Assembly (NCBI GenBank): GCA_043753895.1
Contig: JAYUWK010000053.1
Location: 57,901 to 121,900 of the forward strand
Reading direction: 5' to 3'
From: WLMZ01 sp043753895
Lineage (GTDB): Bacteria > Actinomycetota > Acidimicrobiia > Acidimicrobiales > Ilumatobacteraceae
Length of the DNA: 64,000 bases
Below are positions 9,908 to 18,613 of the stretch, one piece after another (position 1 is the stretch's first letter; every line of letters starts with the position of its first letter). Position numbers and translations under genes: made by a program. A model generated the notes under the pieces. It did no database searches. It was not told the DNA's origin and saw nothing but the letters and a program-made list of their open reading frames with translations.

Positions 9908-11002
9908 ATGGCAGGCGCGCCGCAAAATTATCTCGCAATGATCAAGGTCATCGGAGTCGGTGGTGGTGGCGTCAATGCCGTCAACCGGATGATCGATGCC
10001 GGGCTGAAGGGCGTCGAGTTCATCGCGGTCAACACCGATGCGCAAGCTCTTCTGATGAGCGACGCCGACGTGAAACTCGACATTGGTCGGGAACTCACTC
10101 GCGGCCTCGGTGCGGGTAGCGATCCCGAGGTGGGACGGGCAGCAGGCGAATCGCACGCCGACGAGATCGAAGAGATGATCAAGGGCGCCGACATGGTGTT
10201 CATCACCGCTGGTGAGGGCGGCGGCACAGGCACCGGCGCGGCACCGGTGATCGCCGAGATTGCCAAGCGCATGGGCGCACTGACCATCGGCGTCGTCACC
10301 CGTCCGTTTGCGTTCGAAGGTCGCCGCCGCTCAGTGCAGGCCGATGCGGGCGTGCAAAAGCTCAAGGAAAAAGTCGACACGCTCATCGTCATCCCCAACG
10401 ACCGACTGCTTACCGTTGCCAACGAAAAGACCAGCGTGCTGAACGCGTTCAAGATGGCCGACGAGGTGCTCTTGCAGGGCGTCTCCGGCATCACGAACCT
10501 GATCACCACGCCCGGGCTCATCAACACCGACTTCGCAGATGTGCGGATGATTCTGTCGAATGCCGGTTCGGCGCTGATGGGCATCGGGCAGGCCAGCGGC
10601 GAGAACCGCGCGGTCACCGCCGCGAAGGCCGCGATCAGCAGCCCGCTGCTCGAGGCAGCCATCGACGGCGCCCGCGGCATCCTGCTCAATATCACCGGGC
10701 CATCGGCAATGGGCTTGTTCGAGATGAACGCTGCTGCGGAGATCATCCACGGCGTTGCTCATCAAGACGCCAACATCATCTTCGGAACAGTGATCGACGA
10801 CGAAATGGGTGATGAGATCAAGGTCACGGTCATCGCTGCTGGCTTCGATCGCTGGGATTCCCCACCCTCGGGCCGAGGAACCCTCAAGTCGGTCGACAGT
10901 TCCAAGCCGATTTCCACCATCAAGGACCTCTTTGCTGCCGATACGTCAGATCCGCTCAGCGACGATGACGACGACTTCGACGTGCCCTCGTTCCTGAAAT
11001 AG
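9908..11002 (+). CDS. ftsZ: cell division GTPase FtsZ
   Basis: Tubulin homologue that forms the cytokinetic ring. It is 364 aa. The GTPase domain shows GVGGGGVNAVNRM, FIAVNTDAQAL and the tubulin signature GGGTGTGAAP; the T7 loop is present (GLINTDFADV). The C-terminus ends in the conserved binding peptide DFDVPSFLK, the site for SepF and other partners; no ftsA is present, as expected for actinobacteria. A strong Shine-Dalgarno (GGAGG, 9897-9901) precedes the ATG. A 124-base gap after ftsQ makes a separate promoter likely. Confidence 0.98.
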   Translation: MAGAPQNYLAMIKVIGVGGGGVNAVNRMIDAGLKGVEFIAVNTDAQALLMSDADVKLDIGRELTRGLGAGSDPEVGRAAGESHADEIEEMIKGADMVFITAGEGGGTGTGAAPVIAEIAKRMGALTIGVVTRPFAFEGRRRSVQADAGVQKLKEKVDTLIVIPNDRLLTVANEKTSVLNAFKMADEVLLQGVSGITNLITTPGLINTDFADVRMILSNAGSALMGIGQASGENRAVTAAKAAISSPLLEAAIDGARGILLNITGPSAMGLFEMNAAAEIIHGVAHQDANIIFGTVIDDEMGDEIKVTVIAAGFDRWDSPPSGRGTLKSVDSSKPISTIKDLFAADTSDPLSDDDDDFDVPSFLK

Positions 11003-11042
11003 CTCGGCGCGTGGCTGCGCGGCGCGAGTCAACGGACGCAGT

Positions 11043-11762
11043 GTGGCGGCGTCGGTGAGCAGTATCGATGCACAGTCCGTTGTCGCAGCGGTAAAAGTGG
11101 TGCGGCAACGAATTCGTGCGCACGCGGGCGATCGATATGTGGAGTTGATCGCCGTGACCAAAGGCTTCGGTGTCGAGGCAATCGTGGCCGCCGTCGCTGC
11201 TGGATGCACCTCGATCGGTGAGAACTACGCCCAGGAGCTTCGCGACAAGATGGACGCGCTGGCCGAGGTCGACGCCGCACCGAGAGCATCGGGTGATCAC
11301 GTCGTGGCGCAGGTGCATTTCATCGGACAGTTGCAGACCAACAAGGTCAGGACCATCGCCCATTTCGTCGATGTGTGGCAGAGCGTCGACCGTTGCTCGC
11401 TCGCCGATGAGATCGCCCGTCGTGCGCCGGGTGCCACGGTCTTCGTGCAAGTCAACACCACCGATGAAGTATCAAAAGGCGGCTGTCCACCGACGGAAAC
11501 GGCCGCGCTCGTGTCCCACTGCAACTCACTCGATCTCCACGTCGTTGGTCTGATGACCGTCGGCCCGACGAACGGCGACACCACGCTCACGCGACATGCC
11601 TTTCAGCAGTTGCGTGCTCGTGCCGATGATCTGGATCTTGCATTCTGCTCGATGGGAATGAGTGGTGATCTCGAGATTGCGCTGGAGCAGGGTGCCACAC
11701 ACGTCCGACTTGGCAGCGCCCTGTTTGGCGAGCGTCCCCAACGGCGTCCTCGAATGGGATAG
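11043..11762 (+). CDS. YggS/PLPBP-family pyridoxal phosphate homeostasis protein
   Basis: Single-domain alanine-racemase-fold PLP-binding protein, conserved beside ftsZ in Gram-positive bacteria and involved in PLP homeostasis. It is 239 aa. The PLP lysine lies in IAVTKGF near residue 40; other motifs are GENYAQEL, HFIGQLQTNK and VNTTDEVSKGG, then CSMGMSGDLEIAL with VRLGSALFG, which bind the phosphate. The start is a GTG without a clear Shine-Dalgarno. It is 40 bases after ftsZ and 25 bases before sepF. Confidence 0.93.
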   Translation: MAASVSSIDAQSVVAAVKVVRQRIRAHAGDRYVELIAVTKGFGVEAIVAAVAAGCTSIGENYAQELRDKMDALAEVDAAPRASGDHVVAQVHFIGQLQTNKVRTIAHFVDVWQSVDRCSLADEIARRAPGATVFVQVNTTDEVSKGGCPPTETAALVSHCNSLDLHVVGLMTVGPTNGDTTLTRHAFQQLRARADDLDLAFCSMGMSGDLEIALEQGATHVRLGSALFGERPQRRPRMG

Positions 11763-11787
11763 CCTCAGCGTAGGAGGAATACGGCAG

Positions 11788-12354
11788 ATGTCAATCATGA
11801 AAAGGGCAATGGACTTTCTCGGCCTTGGCCCCGATGATGCGTACGACGACTACGACCCGCCGCCCGAGTCGGCGCGCTCTTCGCGGCCGGCACGCGAGCC
11901 CGAGCCCGTCGCCCGGGCGGGTCGCGGTGGCTCCGTCGAGTCAGAGGACGACGCAGTGCGCGGCGCACCTGCGCGCCAGAGCTTCCCGCTGCACACGTCC
12001 GAGTCCGCCGCACAACGTCGCCCGCAGGCACCCATGGACGACTCGTCGGTGCAGCCACGGCCCACCAACCCACGTCCTCCCACACCCACCGTTCGCACGG
12101 TGCCGGCCGGGACCGGCGAGCCCGCCACGGTCAAGCCGCGACGATTCGATCAGGCCCAGGAGATTGCCGATCGATTCAAAGAGGGCTTGCCGGTGATCAT
12201 GAATCTCGAAGGCACCGAGCGCGAGGTGTCGCGCCGCCTCATCGACTTCGCAAGTGGGCTGTGCTATGGCCTCAACGGAAGCATGGAAAAGGTCGCAAGC
12301 GGTGTGTATCTGCTCAAGCCGCTGCCACGTGTGAACCCCGCTTACGACGAGTAG
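11788..12354 (+). CDS. sepF: cell division protein SepF
   Basis: FtsZ-binding membrane-anchor protein that substitutes for FtsA in actinobacteria. The ATG at 11788 was chosen for its Shine-Dalgarno (AGGAGGAA, 11772-11779) and for the amphipathic membrane-targeting helix MSIMKRAMDFLGL; product 188 aa. A variable Pro/Ser/Arg-rich linker (about 15-120) is followed by the DUF552 core: PRRFDQAQEIADRFKEG, VIMNLEG, RRLIDFASGLCYGLNG and VYLLKP. It follows yggS closely and probably shares its transcript. Confidence 0.95.
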   Translation: MSIMKRAMDFLGLGPDDAYDDYDPPPESARSSRPAREPEPVARAGRGGSVESEDDAVRGAPARQSFPLHTSESAAQRRPQAPMDDSSVQPRPTNPRPPTPTVRTVPAGTGEPATVKPRRFDQAQEIADRFKEGLPVIMNLEGTEREVSRRLIDFASGLCYGLNGSMEKVASGVYLLKPLPRVNPAYDE

Positions 12355-12388
12355 CGCGACGCGTGCGGTACAGGGCTCGCAGGCGACC

Positions 12389-12394
12389 TATTAT
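12389..12394 (+). promoter_or_regulatory. putative -10 element (TATTAT) of a leaderless divIVA transcript
   Basis: TATTAT lies 6 bases before the divIVA ATG at 12401, and no Shine-Dalgarno is present. Initiation 6-7 bases downstream of a -10 would start the mRNA at the start codon. No convincing -35 box is visible. Confidence 0.5.
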
Positions 12395-12400
12395 CGGCGC

Positions 12401-13483
12401 ATGGAATTGAGCCCACAGTCTGTTTCGAGCACCACATTCAAGATCGTCAAGAAGGGCTATGACCCTGAACAGGTGAAGTCATACCTGTCCGATCTCGCCG
12501 CGTCGATCGAGGTCACCCAGAATCAGGCCTCGGCAATGGAGGCTCGCGCTCGCGCAGCTATCGCGAGGCTGCAAGAACTATCGTCACAAACGTCTGCTGC
12601 GCCGGAGCATCCGGCAGAGCCCGCACCCGCGGTTGTGTCGCCCGACGCGGAAAACATCAGTCGCACCCTGCTGCTTGCTCAGCGCACAGCGGACGCCACT
12701 GTGAACGATGCGCAGGCCGAGGCAGAGCGCCTCACGGCCGACGCGCAACGCGAGGCGCAGTCCCTCGTCGACGGCGCGCAGGAGATTGTGAACCGGCTCA
12801 TCGAGGAGTCCAAGGTCGAGGCCCGCCGTGCCGCCGAGGGCCAACGGGTGCAGGTCGAGAGTGAGGTGCAGGCCCTCCTCGCGCGCCGCGACTTTCTCGT
12901 CAGCGACGTTGAGCACCTCGAACAGCACATCGTCACCCAGCGCGAACGGCTGCACGACGTTGCGGCCGTACTCACCGACATCGTGGCCAAGGTGCCGGGC
13001 GGACTCGGTGATGTTCGCCGCCCACTCATCTCCGCCGTGACCGATGAGTCGTCGCAGGAAGAAACCCCATCTGAAGACACCGCCACCGATACCAGCCAGA
13101 ACGACATCGGTGCACACGCGACCGGAGCAGCAGACGGCGGTTCTGATCCTGCTCAGGCTGGCGACGACGGCGTCGCTGATGTGGACCTCGCCGACAGGCA
13201 CGGGTCAGCATCGGCGCAGTTGGGCGCGGGTGAGGACGCGACACTGCCCATGGTGATGCCGCACCAGTCGGACACCCTGGTGCCGATGGTTACGCCCAAA
13301 CCAGTGGTACTTACCCCGATTGCTGAGCCTGGCATCGACCCGATCTGGGTTGGACGATCTGGCGAACAGGCGGGTGCGGAGCCGTCGTTACTCGACGGTC
13401 TCGATGCCATCACCGAGGAACTTCCCACCACACGTGTGGCCCCGACCAAGGATCCCACCATCCTTGGTGACGAACTGGCGTGA
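12401..13483 (+). CDS. DivIVA/Wag31-family polar growth protein
   Basis: Coiled-coil scaffold that recruits the cell wall machinery to curved membrane. It is 360 aa. The N-terminal DivIVA lipid-binding domain is seen in FKIVKKGYDPEQVKSYL (residues 13-29), followed by a long Ala/Glu/Arg-rich coiled coil to about residue 195. The C-terminal 150 residues are acidic, low-complexity and unlike the standard family tail. Its position after sepF matches the actinobacterial dcw layout. The start lacks a ribosome binding site and is preceded by a -10-like hexamer. Confidence 0.88.
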   Translation: MELSPQSVSSTTFKIVKKGYDPEQVKSYLSDLAASIEVTQNQASAMEARARAAIARLQELSSQTSAAPEHPAEPAPAVVSPDAENISRTLLLAQRTADATVNDAQAEAERLTADAQREAQSLVDGAQEIVNRLIEESKVEARRAAEGQRVQVESEVQALLARRDFLVSDVEHLEQHIVTQRERLHDVAAVLTDIVAKVPGGLGDVRRPLISAVTDESSQEETPSEDTATDTSQNDIGAHATGAADGGSDPAQAGDDGVADVDLADRHGSASAQLGAGEDATLPMVMPHQSDTLVPMVTPKPVVLTPIAEPGIDPIWVGRSGEQAGAEPSLLDGLDAITEELPTTRVAPTKDPTILGDELA

Positions 13484-13565
13484 CGCCGCGCTCGGGGCAG
13501 ACAGTGGTGCACATCCGCTATTAATAATTCTGTGGTGGCTCGGGGCCGGGCCGCTAGCCTGCTCC

Positions 13566-13772
13566 CAGCAGCAGTGACGAGGCCATCACCTCTGAGCCTT
13601 CGGAAGAACGCACAACGCACCTTTGTCTTGTGTGAGTAGAACCGAACGGGACCAGCCCGTTATTGCTGGCGAAAACGAGCGACCGGTGGCTGCGGCCTAC
13701 GGTAAGCAGGGTGGTATCGCGGGCTCCGGCTCGTCCCTGAGGACACGAAGATCGACATCGTCGTCAAAGGAG
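13566..13772 (+). promoter_or_regulatory. isoleucine T-box leader of ileS, probably translational type
   Basis: This leader precedes ileS and holds the T-box core AGGGTGGTATCGCG at 13708-13721, which pairs with the acceptor end of uncharged tRNA. A short stem (AGGC / GCCT) near 13578-13600 encloses ATC at 13585-13587, a good specifier for Ile. This compact Stem I is like the ultrashort ileS T-boxes known from actinobacteria, which act by freeing the ribosome binding site rather than by terminator read-through. The T-box is followed by a small TCC/GGA hairpin and then the AAAGGAG ribosome site at 13766-13772; no U-tract terminator is present. Confidence 0.85.
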
Positions 13773-13777
13773 CAGCT

Positions 13778-16700
13778 GTGACATACCCCGCCGTAGATCC
13801 CCAACCGAACCTGCCAGCAATCGAAGAAAGCATCCAGGCGTTCTGGGAGGCTGACCGCACGTTCGAGGCCAGCATCGAGGCGCGCCCTGCAGGCAGCGCG
13901 GCTGGCCTGAGCGACAACGAGTACATCTTCTACGACGGGCCGCCATTTGCCAACGGCCTTCCGCACTACGGTCATCTGTTGACCGGCTACGTGAAAGACG
14001 CAGTGCCGCGTTATCAGACCATGCGCGGCCGGCGCGTGGAACGGCGCTTCGGCTGGGACTGTCACGGCCTTCCCGCCGAAGTGGAGGCCGAGAAGGAACT
14101 CGGCATCAGCGGCCATCCCGAGATCGCCGAGTTCGGCATCGACAAGTTCAACAATGCCTGTCGCACGAGCGTCTTGCGCTACACCGGCGAGTGGGAACGC
14201 TACGTCGGTCGACAGGCCCGCTGGGTCGATTTCTCCAACGACTACAAGACACTTGACCTGACGTACATGGAGAGTGTGATGTGGGCGTTCCGCACCCTGT
14301 GGGACAAGGGTCTGGTATACGAGGGGTTCAAGGTCCTCGCGTATTGCTGGCGCTGTGAGACGCCGTTGAGCAACACCGAGACACGCATGGACGATGTGTA
14401 CCGCGATCGTCAGGATCCGGCGCTCACGGTCGCGTTCGAGCTGGACTCGGGGGAGTACCTGCTTGCGTGGACCACGACACCGTGGACGCTTCCCGCCAAT
14501 CTTGCCCTTGCGGTCGGCCCCGATATCGAATACGCGGTCATGCAGGACGCCGACGGAAAGCGCTATGTCCTCGCCGCGTCGCGGCTCGAGGCGTACGAGC
14601 GCGAGCTAGCCGATGCAACACGGGTTGGCAGCCTCACCGGCTCCGAACTGGTCGGGCGCGCGTACACGCCTCTGTTCGACTTCTTCGTCGACACGCCCCA
14701 CGCGTTCCAGGTGCTGTCGGCCGACTTCGTCAGCGCCGACGACGGTACAGGCGTCGTACACATGGCGCCCGGCTTCGGCGAGGACGACCAGGTCGCGTGT
14801 AACGCTGTCGGCATCCCCACGGTGTGTCCAATGGACGAGCACGGTCGCTACACCGCTGAGGTCACGCCGTGGGTGGGCGAGCACGTCTTCGATGCGAACC
14901 CGTTGGTGATCCGTGACCTGAAGAGTCGCGGCGTCGTGGTACGCCACGAGAGCTACGACCACAGCTACCCGCACTGCTGGCGCTGCGCTCAACCACTCGT
15001 ATACCGGGCGATCTCGTCGTGGTTCGTCGAGGTCACCAAGATCCGCGATCGCATGGTCGAGCTCAACCAGCAGATCCACTGGATTCCGGGTCACGTGAAG
15101 GACGGCTCGTTTGGCAAGTGGTTGGCGAATGCCCGTGATTGGAGTATCAGTCGCAACCGCTTCTGGGGCTCGCCCATCCCAGTGTGGAAGAGCGACGACC
15201 CGAATTTCCCGCGACTCGATGTCTACGGCAGCCTCGCCGAACTCCAGCGCGATTTCGGGGTCGAGGTCACCGACCTGCATCGACCGGCGGTCGACGATCT
15301 CGTTCGGCCGAATCCCGACGACCCCACCGGTCAGTCGATGATGCGCCGGGTGCCCGAGGTGCTCGATTGCTGGTTCGAGAGCGGCTCGATGCCGTTTGCC
15401 CAGGTGCATTATCCGTTCGAGAACCGCGAGTGGTTCGAATCGCACTACCCGGGCGATTTCATCGTCGAATACATCAACCAGACTCGCGGTTGGTTCTACA
15501 CGTTGCACGTACTGGCGACAGCGCTCTTCGATCGGCCGGCCTTCCGCAACTGCGTCAGCCACGGCATCCTGCTCGGTGACGATGGCCAGAAGATGTCGAA
15601 GAGCCTGCGCAATTATCCCGATCCGTGGAAGGTGTTCGACACCTACGGTGCCGACGCGATGCGTTGGTCGTTGATGTCGTCGGCGATCCTGCGTGGTGGC
15701 GATGCGCCGGTCACCGAGAGCGGCATGCGCGAGGCCGTTCGCCAGGTGATCCTTCCATTGTGGAACAGTTGGTATTTCCTCACGCTGTACGCGAACGCGG
15801 AGCACAGAAGCGGTTCGTTCGACGTCGCGTCCACAAACGTGCTCGACCGGTACGTGCTGGCCAAGACCCGCGAGTTGGTGGAGCGCGTCACCGCCGCCAT
15901 GGATGCGTACGATCTCTATCTGGCGTGCGGCGAGGTGCGCACCTTCCTCGATGCACTGACGAACTGGTACATCCGACGGAGCCGCGACCGTTTCTGGGAG
16001 GGGGATCAGAATGCGTTGAACACGCTGCACACCGTGCTCAGCGTGCTGTGTACGGTCGTTGCTCCGCTGCTTCCGCTCACCAGTGAGGCCATCTTTCAGG
16101 GTCTCACCGGTCGCCGCAGTGTGCACCTCGAGAACTGGCCCGAGGCCGCGTCACTGCCTGCCGACGCGGCACTCGTGGATGTGATGGACCGCGTGCGTGA
16201 GGTGTGCTCGGCAACCCTCAGCGTTCGCAAGGCGAACTCGCGTCGCGTTCGCCAACCACTGTCGACGCTGACGATCGCCGATCCGGCATGTGACGACTTT
16301 GTCCCGTACCTCGACCTCATCGCCGACGAGGTCAATGTCAAAAGCGTGGTATTGACCAGCGACGTGGCTTCTGTCGCCACCAGTGAATTGCAGGTTGTTC
16401 CCGCCGCGCTCGGACCGCGACTGGGCGGCCAGACCCAACAGGTCATCAAGGCGGTCAAACTCGGTGACTGGCACCGCGATGGCGACACAGTGGTGGCCGG
16501 AGGCTTCGCCCTCGAGGAGGGTGAGTACTCGCTCAAACTCGTGGCCATTGCGGGAGGCGCGTCCACGGCGCTTCCAGGCGGACGCAGTGTGGTCGTGCTC
16601 GACTGCACACTCACCCCCGAACTCGTCGCTGAGGGAGTAGCGCGCGACCTGGTGCGCCTCGTTCAGCAGGCCCGTCGGGAGGCAGGCCTGGACGTGAGCG

Positions 16701-16882
16701 ACCGCATCGCCCTCACCGTGTGGGCCAGCGTACGGATCCGTGACCAACTGCAGCAGCACGTGCCTTTCGTGCAGAGCGAGACGCTGTCGACATCGCTGTC
16801 GTGGGGCGATGACGACGCCACTGTCGAGCTCGACGGTGAACTCGATGGTGAGCCCGTGCTGGTGCGGGTCGCCAAGTCGTAG
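13778..16882 (+). CDS. ileS: isoleucyl-tRNA synthetase IleS
   Basis: Class I aminoacyl-tRNA synthetase charging tRNA-Ile, with an editing domain. It is 1034 aa. The HIGH-type motif is GLPHYGHL near residue 65 and the KMSKS loop (GQKMSKSLRNYPDP) near residue 605. The CP1 editing domain lies between, with TTPWTLPANLA; WCWRC-type cysteine pairs occur (YCWRCETPL, HCWRCAQPL). The GTG start follows AAAGGAG at the end of a T-box leader, so expression should rise when Ile-tRNA is uncharged. Confidence 0.97.
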   Translation: MTYPAVDPQPNLPAIEESIQAFWEADRTFEASIEARPAGSAAGLSDNEYIFYDGPPFANGLPHYGHLLTGYVKDAVPRYQTMRGRRVERRFGWDCHGLPAEVEAEKELGISGHPEIAEFGIDKFNNACRTSVLRYTGEWERYVGRQARWVDFSNDYKTLDLTYMESVMWAFRTLWDKGLVYEGFKVLAYCWRCETPLSNTETRMDDVYRDRQDPALTVAFELDSGEYLLAWTTTPWTLPANLALAVGPDIEYAVMQDADGKRYVLAASRLEAYERELADATRVGSLTGSELVGRAYTPLFDFFVDTPHAFQVLSADFVSADDGTGVVHMAPGFGEDDQVACNAVGIPTVCPMDEHGRYTAEVTPWVGEHVFDANPLVIRDLKSRGVVVRHESYDHSYPHCWRCAQPLVYRAISSWFVEVTKIRDRMVELNQQIHWIPGHVKDGSFGKWLANARDWSISRNRFWGSPIPVWKSDDPNFPRLDVYGSLAELQRDFGVEVTDLHRPAVDDLVRPNPDDPTGQSMMRRVPEVLDCWFESGSMPFAQVHYPFENREWFESHYPGDFIVEYINQTRGWFYTLHVLATALFDRPAFRNCVSHGILLGDDGQKMSKSLRNYPDPWKVFDTYGADAMRWSLMSSAILRGGDAPVTESGMREAVRQVILPLWNSWYFLTLYANAEHRSGSFDVASTNVLDRYVLAKTRELVERVTAAMDAYDLYLACGEVRTFLDALTNWYIRRSRDRFWEGDQNALNTLHTVLSVLCTVVAPLLPLTSEAIFQGLTGRRSVHLENWPEAASLPADAALVDVMDRVREVCSATLSVRKANSRRVRQPLSTLTIADPACDDFVPYLDLIADEVNVKSVVLTSDVASVATSELQVVPAALGPRLGGQTQQVIKAVKLGDWHRDGDTVVAGGFALEEGEYSLKLVAIAGGASTALPGGRSVVVLDCTLTPELVAEGVARDLVRLVQQARREAGLDVSDRIALTVWASVRIRDQLQQHVPFVQSETLSTSLSWGDDDATVELDGELDGEPVLVRVAKS

Positions 16883-16985
16883 GTCCCGATGCCCCGACAT
16901 TCTTTGTAGCAAAGTGACCAAGGTCGTTGGTGATGGGCCATCGAGGGCCTACGCTCCGGAAATTGTGGTCGATCGGGAGGTCCTC

Positions 16986-18029
16986 ATGGCCAAGAAGGTT
17001 GTAGCCCCAACCAGCAAGTCTGCAGCAGCTGCCAAGAAGGCCGTGCCAACGGCCAAAAAGACCGCACCGGCTGCGGTCAAGTCTGCGCCGGCAAAGAAGG
17101 CGGCCCCTGCCAAGAAGGCCGCACCTGCCAAGAAGGCGGCACCAGCACCAGTGAAGAAGGCGGCGCCTGCCAAGAAGGCAGCACCAGCACTAGTGAAGAA
17201 GACGGCCCCTGCCAAGAAGGCAGCACCTGCCAAGAAGGCGGCACCAGCACCAGTGAAGAAGGCGGCCCCTGCCAAGAAGGCCGTACCTGCCAAGAAGGCT
17301 GCACCTGCCAAGAAGGCAGCACCAGCACCAGTGAAGAAGGCGGCCCCTGCCAAGAAGGCCGTACCTGCCAAGAAGGCGGCACCAGCACCAGTGAAGAAGG
17401 CGGCCCCTGCCCAGAAGGCGGCACCAGCACCAGTGAAGAAGGCTGCGACCGCAGCCACACCAATCCCCCCCAAGAAGGCTGTGCCTGTGCCCGTCAAGAA
17501 AGCTGCGCCCACAGCGGCACCGGCGAAGGCCGTTGTTCCTCCTACCCTCAACGCCCCCGTGAAAAAGGCCCCCGCCAAGAAGGCCGTTGTGGTTGTCCCG
17601 GCGCCAACCTTGCCCCCGGTGAAGGGCGAGACCAAGGATGGCATCAAGTACACGAAGGACTTCGACGTCAAGTTCCTCGGCGCTCAGCGAAAGGCGCTGA
17701 TCGAGGCGCGAGAATCCCTCACGCGTCAAGCCGTTCGCCTCGAGGATGAAGCGTTCTCGCTCATCGACGACGAGATGGGCGACGTGCAGTTCGACGACGA
17801 GTCCGGCGAGGGCGACACCATGGTGGTCGAGCGCGAGCGCGACATCGCGCTGTCGAATCAAGCGCGCCACGACATCGCCGAGATCGATGCGGCGCTCGCA
17901 CGCATTGCCAACGGTAGCTACGGGTTCTCGTCAATCTCGATGAAGCCGATCCCTCGCGAGCGACTCGAAGCCATTCCGTGGTCGAGCGAGCTCGTCGAAG
18001 AGAAGGTCGGCGGGATCGGTCGGCGATGA
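16986..18029 (+). CDS. DksA/TraR-like protein with long KKAAPA-repeat histone-like N-terminus
   Basis: It is 347 aa. The start at 16986 follows a strong GGGAGG Shine-Dalgarno (16975-16980). Residues 1 to about 200 are a lysine/alanine/proline repeat resembling histone H1 tails, presumably nucleic-acid binding. From about residue 220 a helical hairpin like that of TraR/DksA proteins follows: AQRKALIEARESL, then an acidic turn DDEMGDVQFDDESGEGD, then ALARIANGSYGFSS and IPRERLEAIPW. The four zinc-finger cysteines of the family are all absent: the YGxCxxC-type site reads YGFSSIS. In many actinobacteria a TraR/DksA-like gene sits beside lspA, as here. Function beyond that is inference. Confidence 0.75.
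   Translation: MAKKVVAPTSKSAAAAKKAVPTAKKTAPAAVKSAPAKKAAPAKKAAPAKKAAPAPVKKAAPAKKAAPALVKKTAPAKKAAPAKKAAPAPVKKAAPAKKAVPAKKAAPAKKAAPAPVKKAAPAKKAVPAKKAAPAPVKKAAPAQKAAPAPVKKAATAATPIPPKKAVPVPVKKAAPTAAPAKAVVPPTLNAPVKKAPAKKAVVVVPAPTLPPVKGETKDGIKYTKDFDVKFLGAQRKALIEARESLTRQAVRLEDEAFSLIDDEMGDVQFDDESGEGDTMVVERERDIALSNQARHDIAEIDAALARIANGSYGFSSISMKPIPRERLEAIPWSSELVEEKVGGIGRR
17090..17445 (+). repeat. imperfect tandem repeat coding for KKAAPA-type units
   Basis: Reiterated blocks of the type AAGAAGGCGGCCCCTGCC alternate with GCACCAGCACCAGTG. They encode KKAAPA and APAPV units inside the DksA-like gene. The near-identity of the copies suggests recent expansion by slippage or unequal crossover. Confidence 0.85.
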
Positions 18030-18613
18030 CCGAGCCCGGACGGGACGATGGTCTCACCGAGGCCCGCCCGTCGGACGTGCAGACGCCTGCCACAGCACCT
18101 GTCGAATCGCCTATCACCGAAGAGCCCTCGCGGATCCCGTCGCCGGGCTCGTCGCTTCGTCTCAGCATTCTTATCGCTGGTGTTGTCGTGGCCATCGACC
18201 AGATCACCAAACACTGGGCATTGAACGCGCTCGCCGACGGGTCGGCGCGCCATGTGATCTGGACGCTGCAGTGGAACCTGTCGTTCAATAGTGGCATGGC
18301 GTTCTCGCGCGGTCAGGGCATCGGGCCGATCATCGGAGCGCTCGCGCTCGTGGTTGTGGTGGTGATGTTGATCTCATTACGCAAGAGCGGGAGCCGCACC
18401 GCAGCTGTGGCCGTTGGGCTGGTCGTCGGTGGTGCGCTGGGCAACATTGCCGACCGTTTGTTCCGCGAACGAGGCTGGTTGCACGGTCGAGTGATCGACT
18501 TCATCGACTTCCAATGGTTTCCTATTTTCAATGTTGCTGATACGGCCATCAACATTGGTGGCGTCTTGTTAGTGCTGACTGCGCTACTCGACTCGAAGGC
18601 CCGGGCACGATGA
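18026..18613 (+). CDS. lspA: lipoprotein signal peptidase LspA
   Basis: Membrane aspartic peptidase (signal peptidase II) that cleaves prolipoprotein signal peptides. The ATG at 18026 overlaps the preceding stop (ATGA); product 195 aa. A Pro/Ser-rich cytoplasmic extension of about 45 residues precedes four membrane segments. The family motifs DQITKHWA, SFNSGMAFS, GGALGNIADRL with the first catalytic Asp, and FNVADTAINIG with the second are intact. The stop overlaps the next gene (ATGA). Confidence 0.95.
   Translation: MTEPGRDDGLTEARPSDVQTPATAPVESPITEEPSRIPSPGSSLRLSILIAGVVVAIDQITKHWALNALADGSARHVIWTLQWNLSFNSGMAFSRGQGIGPIIGALALVVVVVMLISLRKSGSRTAAVAVGLVVGGALGNIADRLFRERGWLHGRVIDFIDFQWFPIFNVADTAINIGGVLLVLTALLDSKARAR

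Noticed and set aside
17090..17445. Possible CRISPR-like array in the repeated segment after ileS
   Set aside because: Units are contiguous and in frame, without unique spacers; they encode KKAAPA protein repeats.
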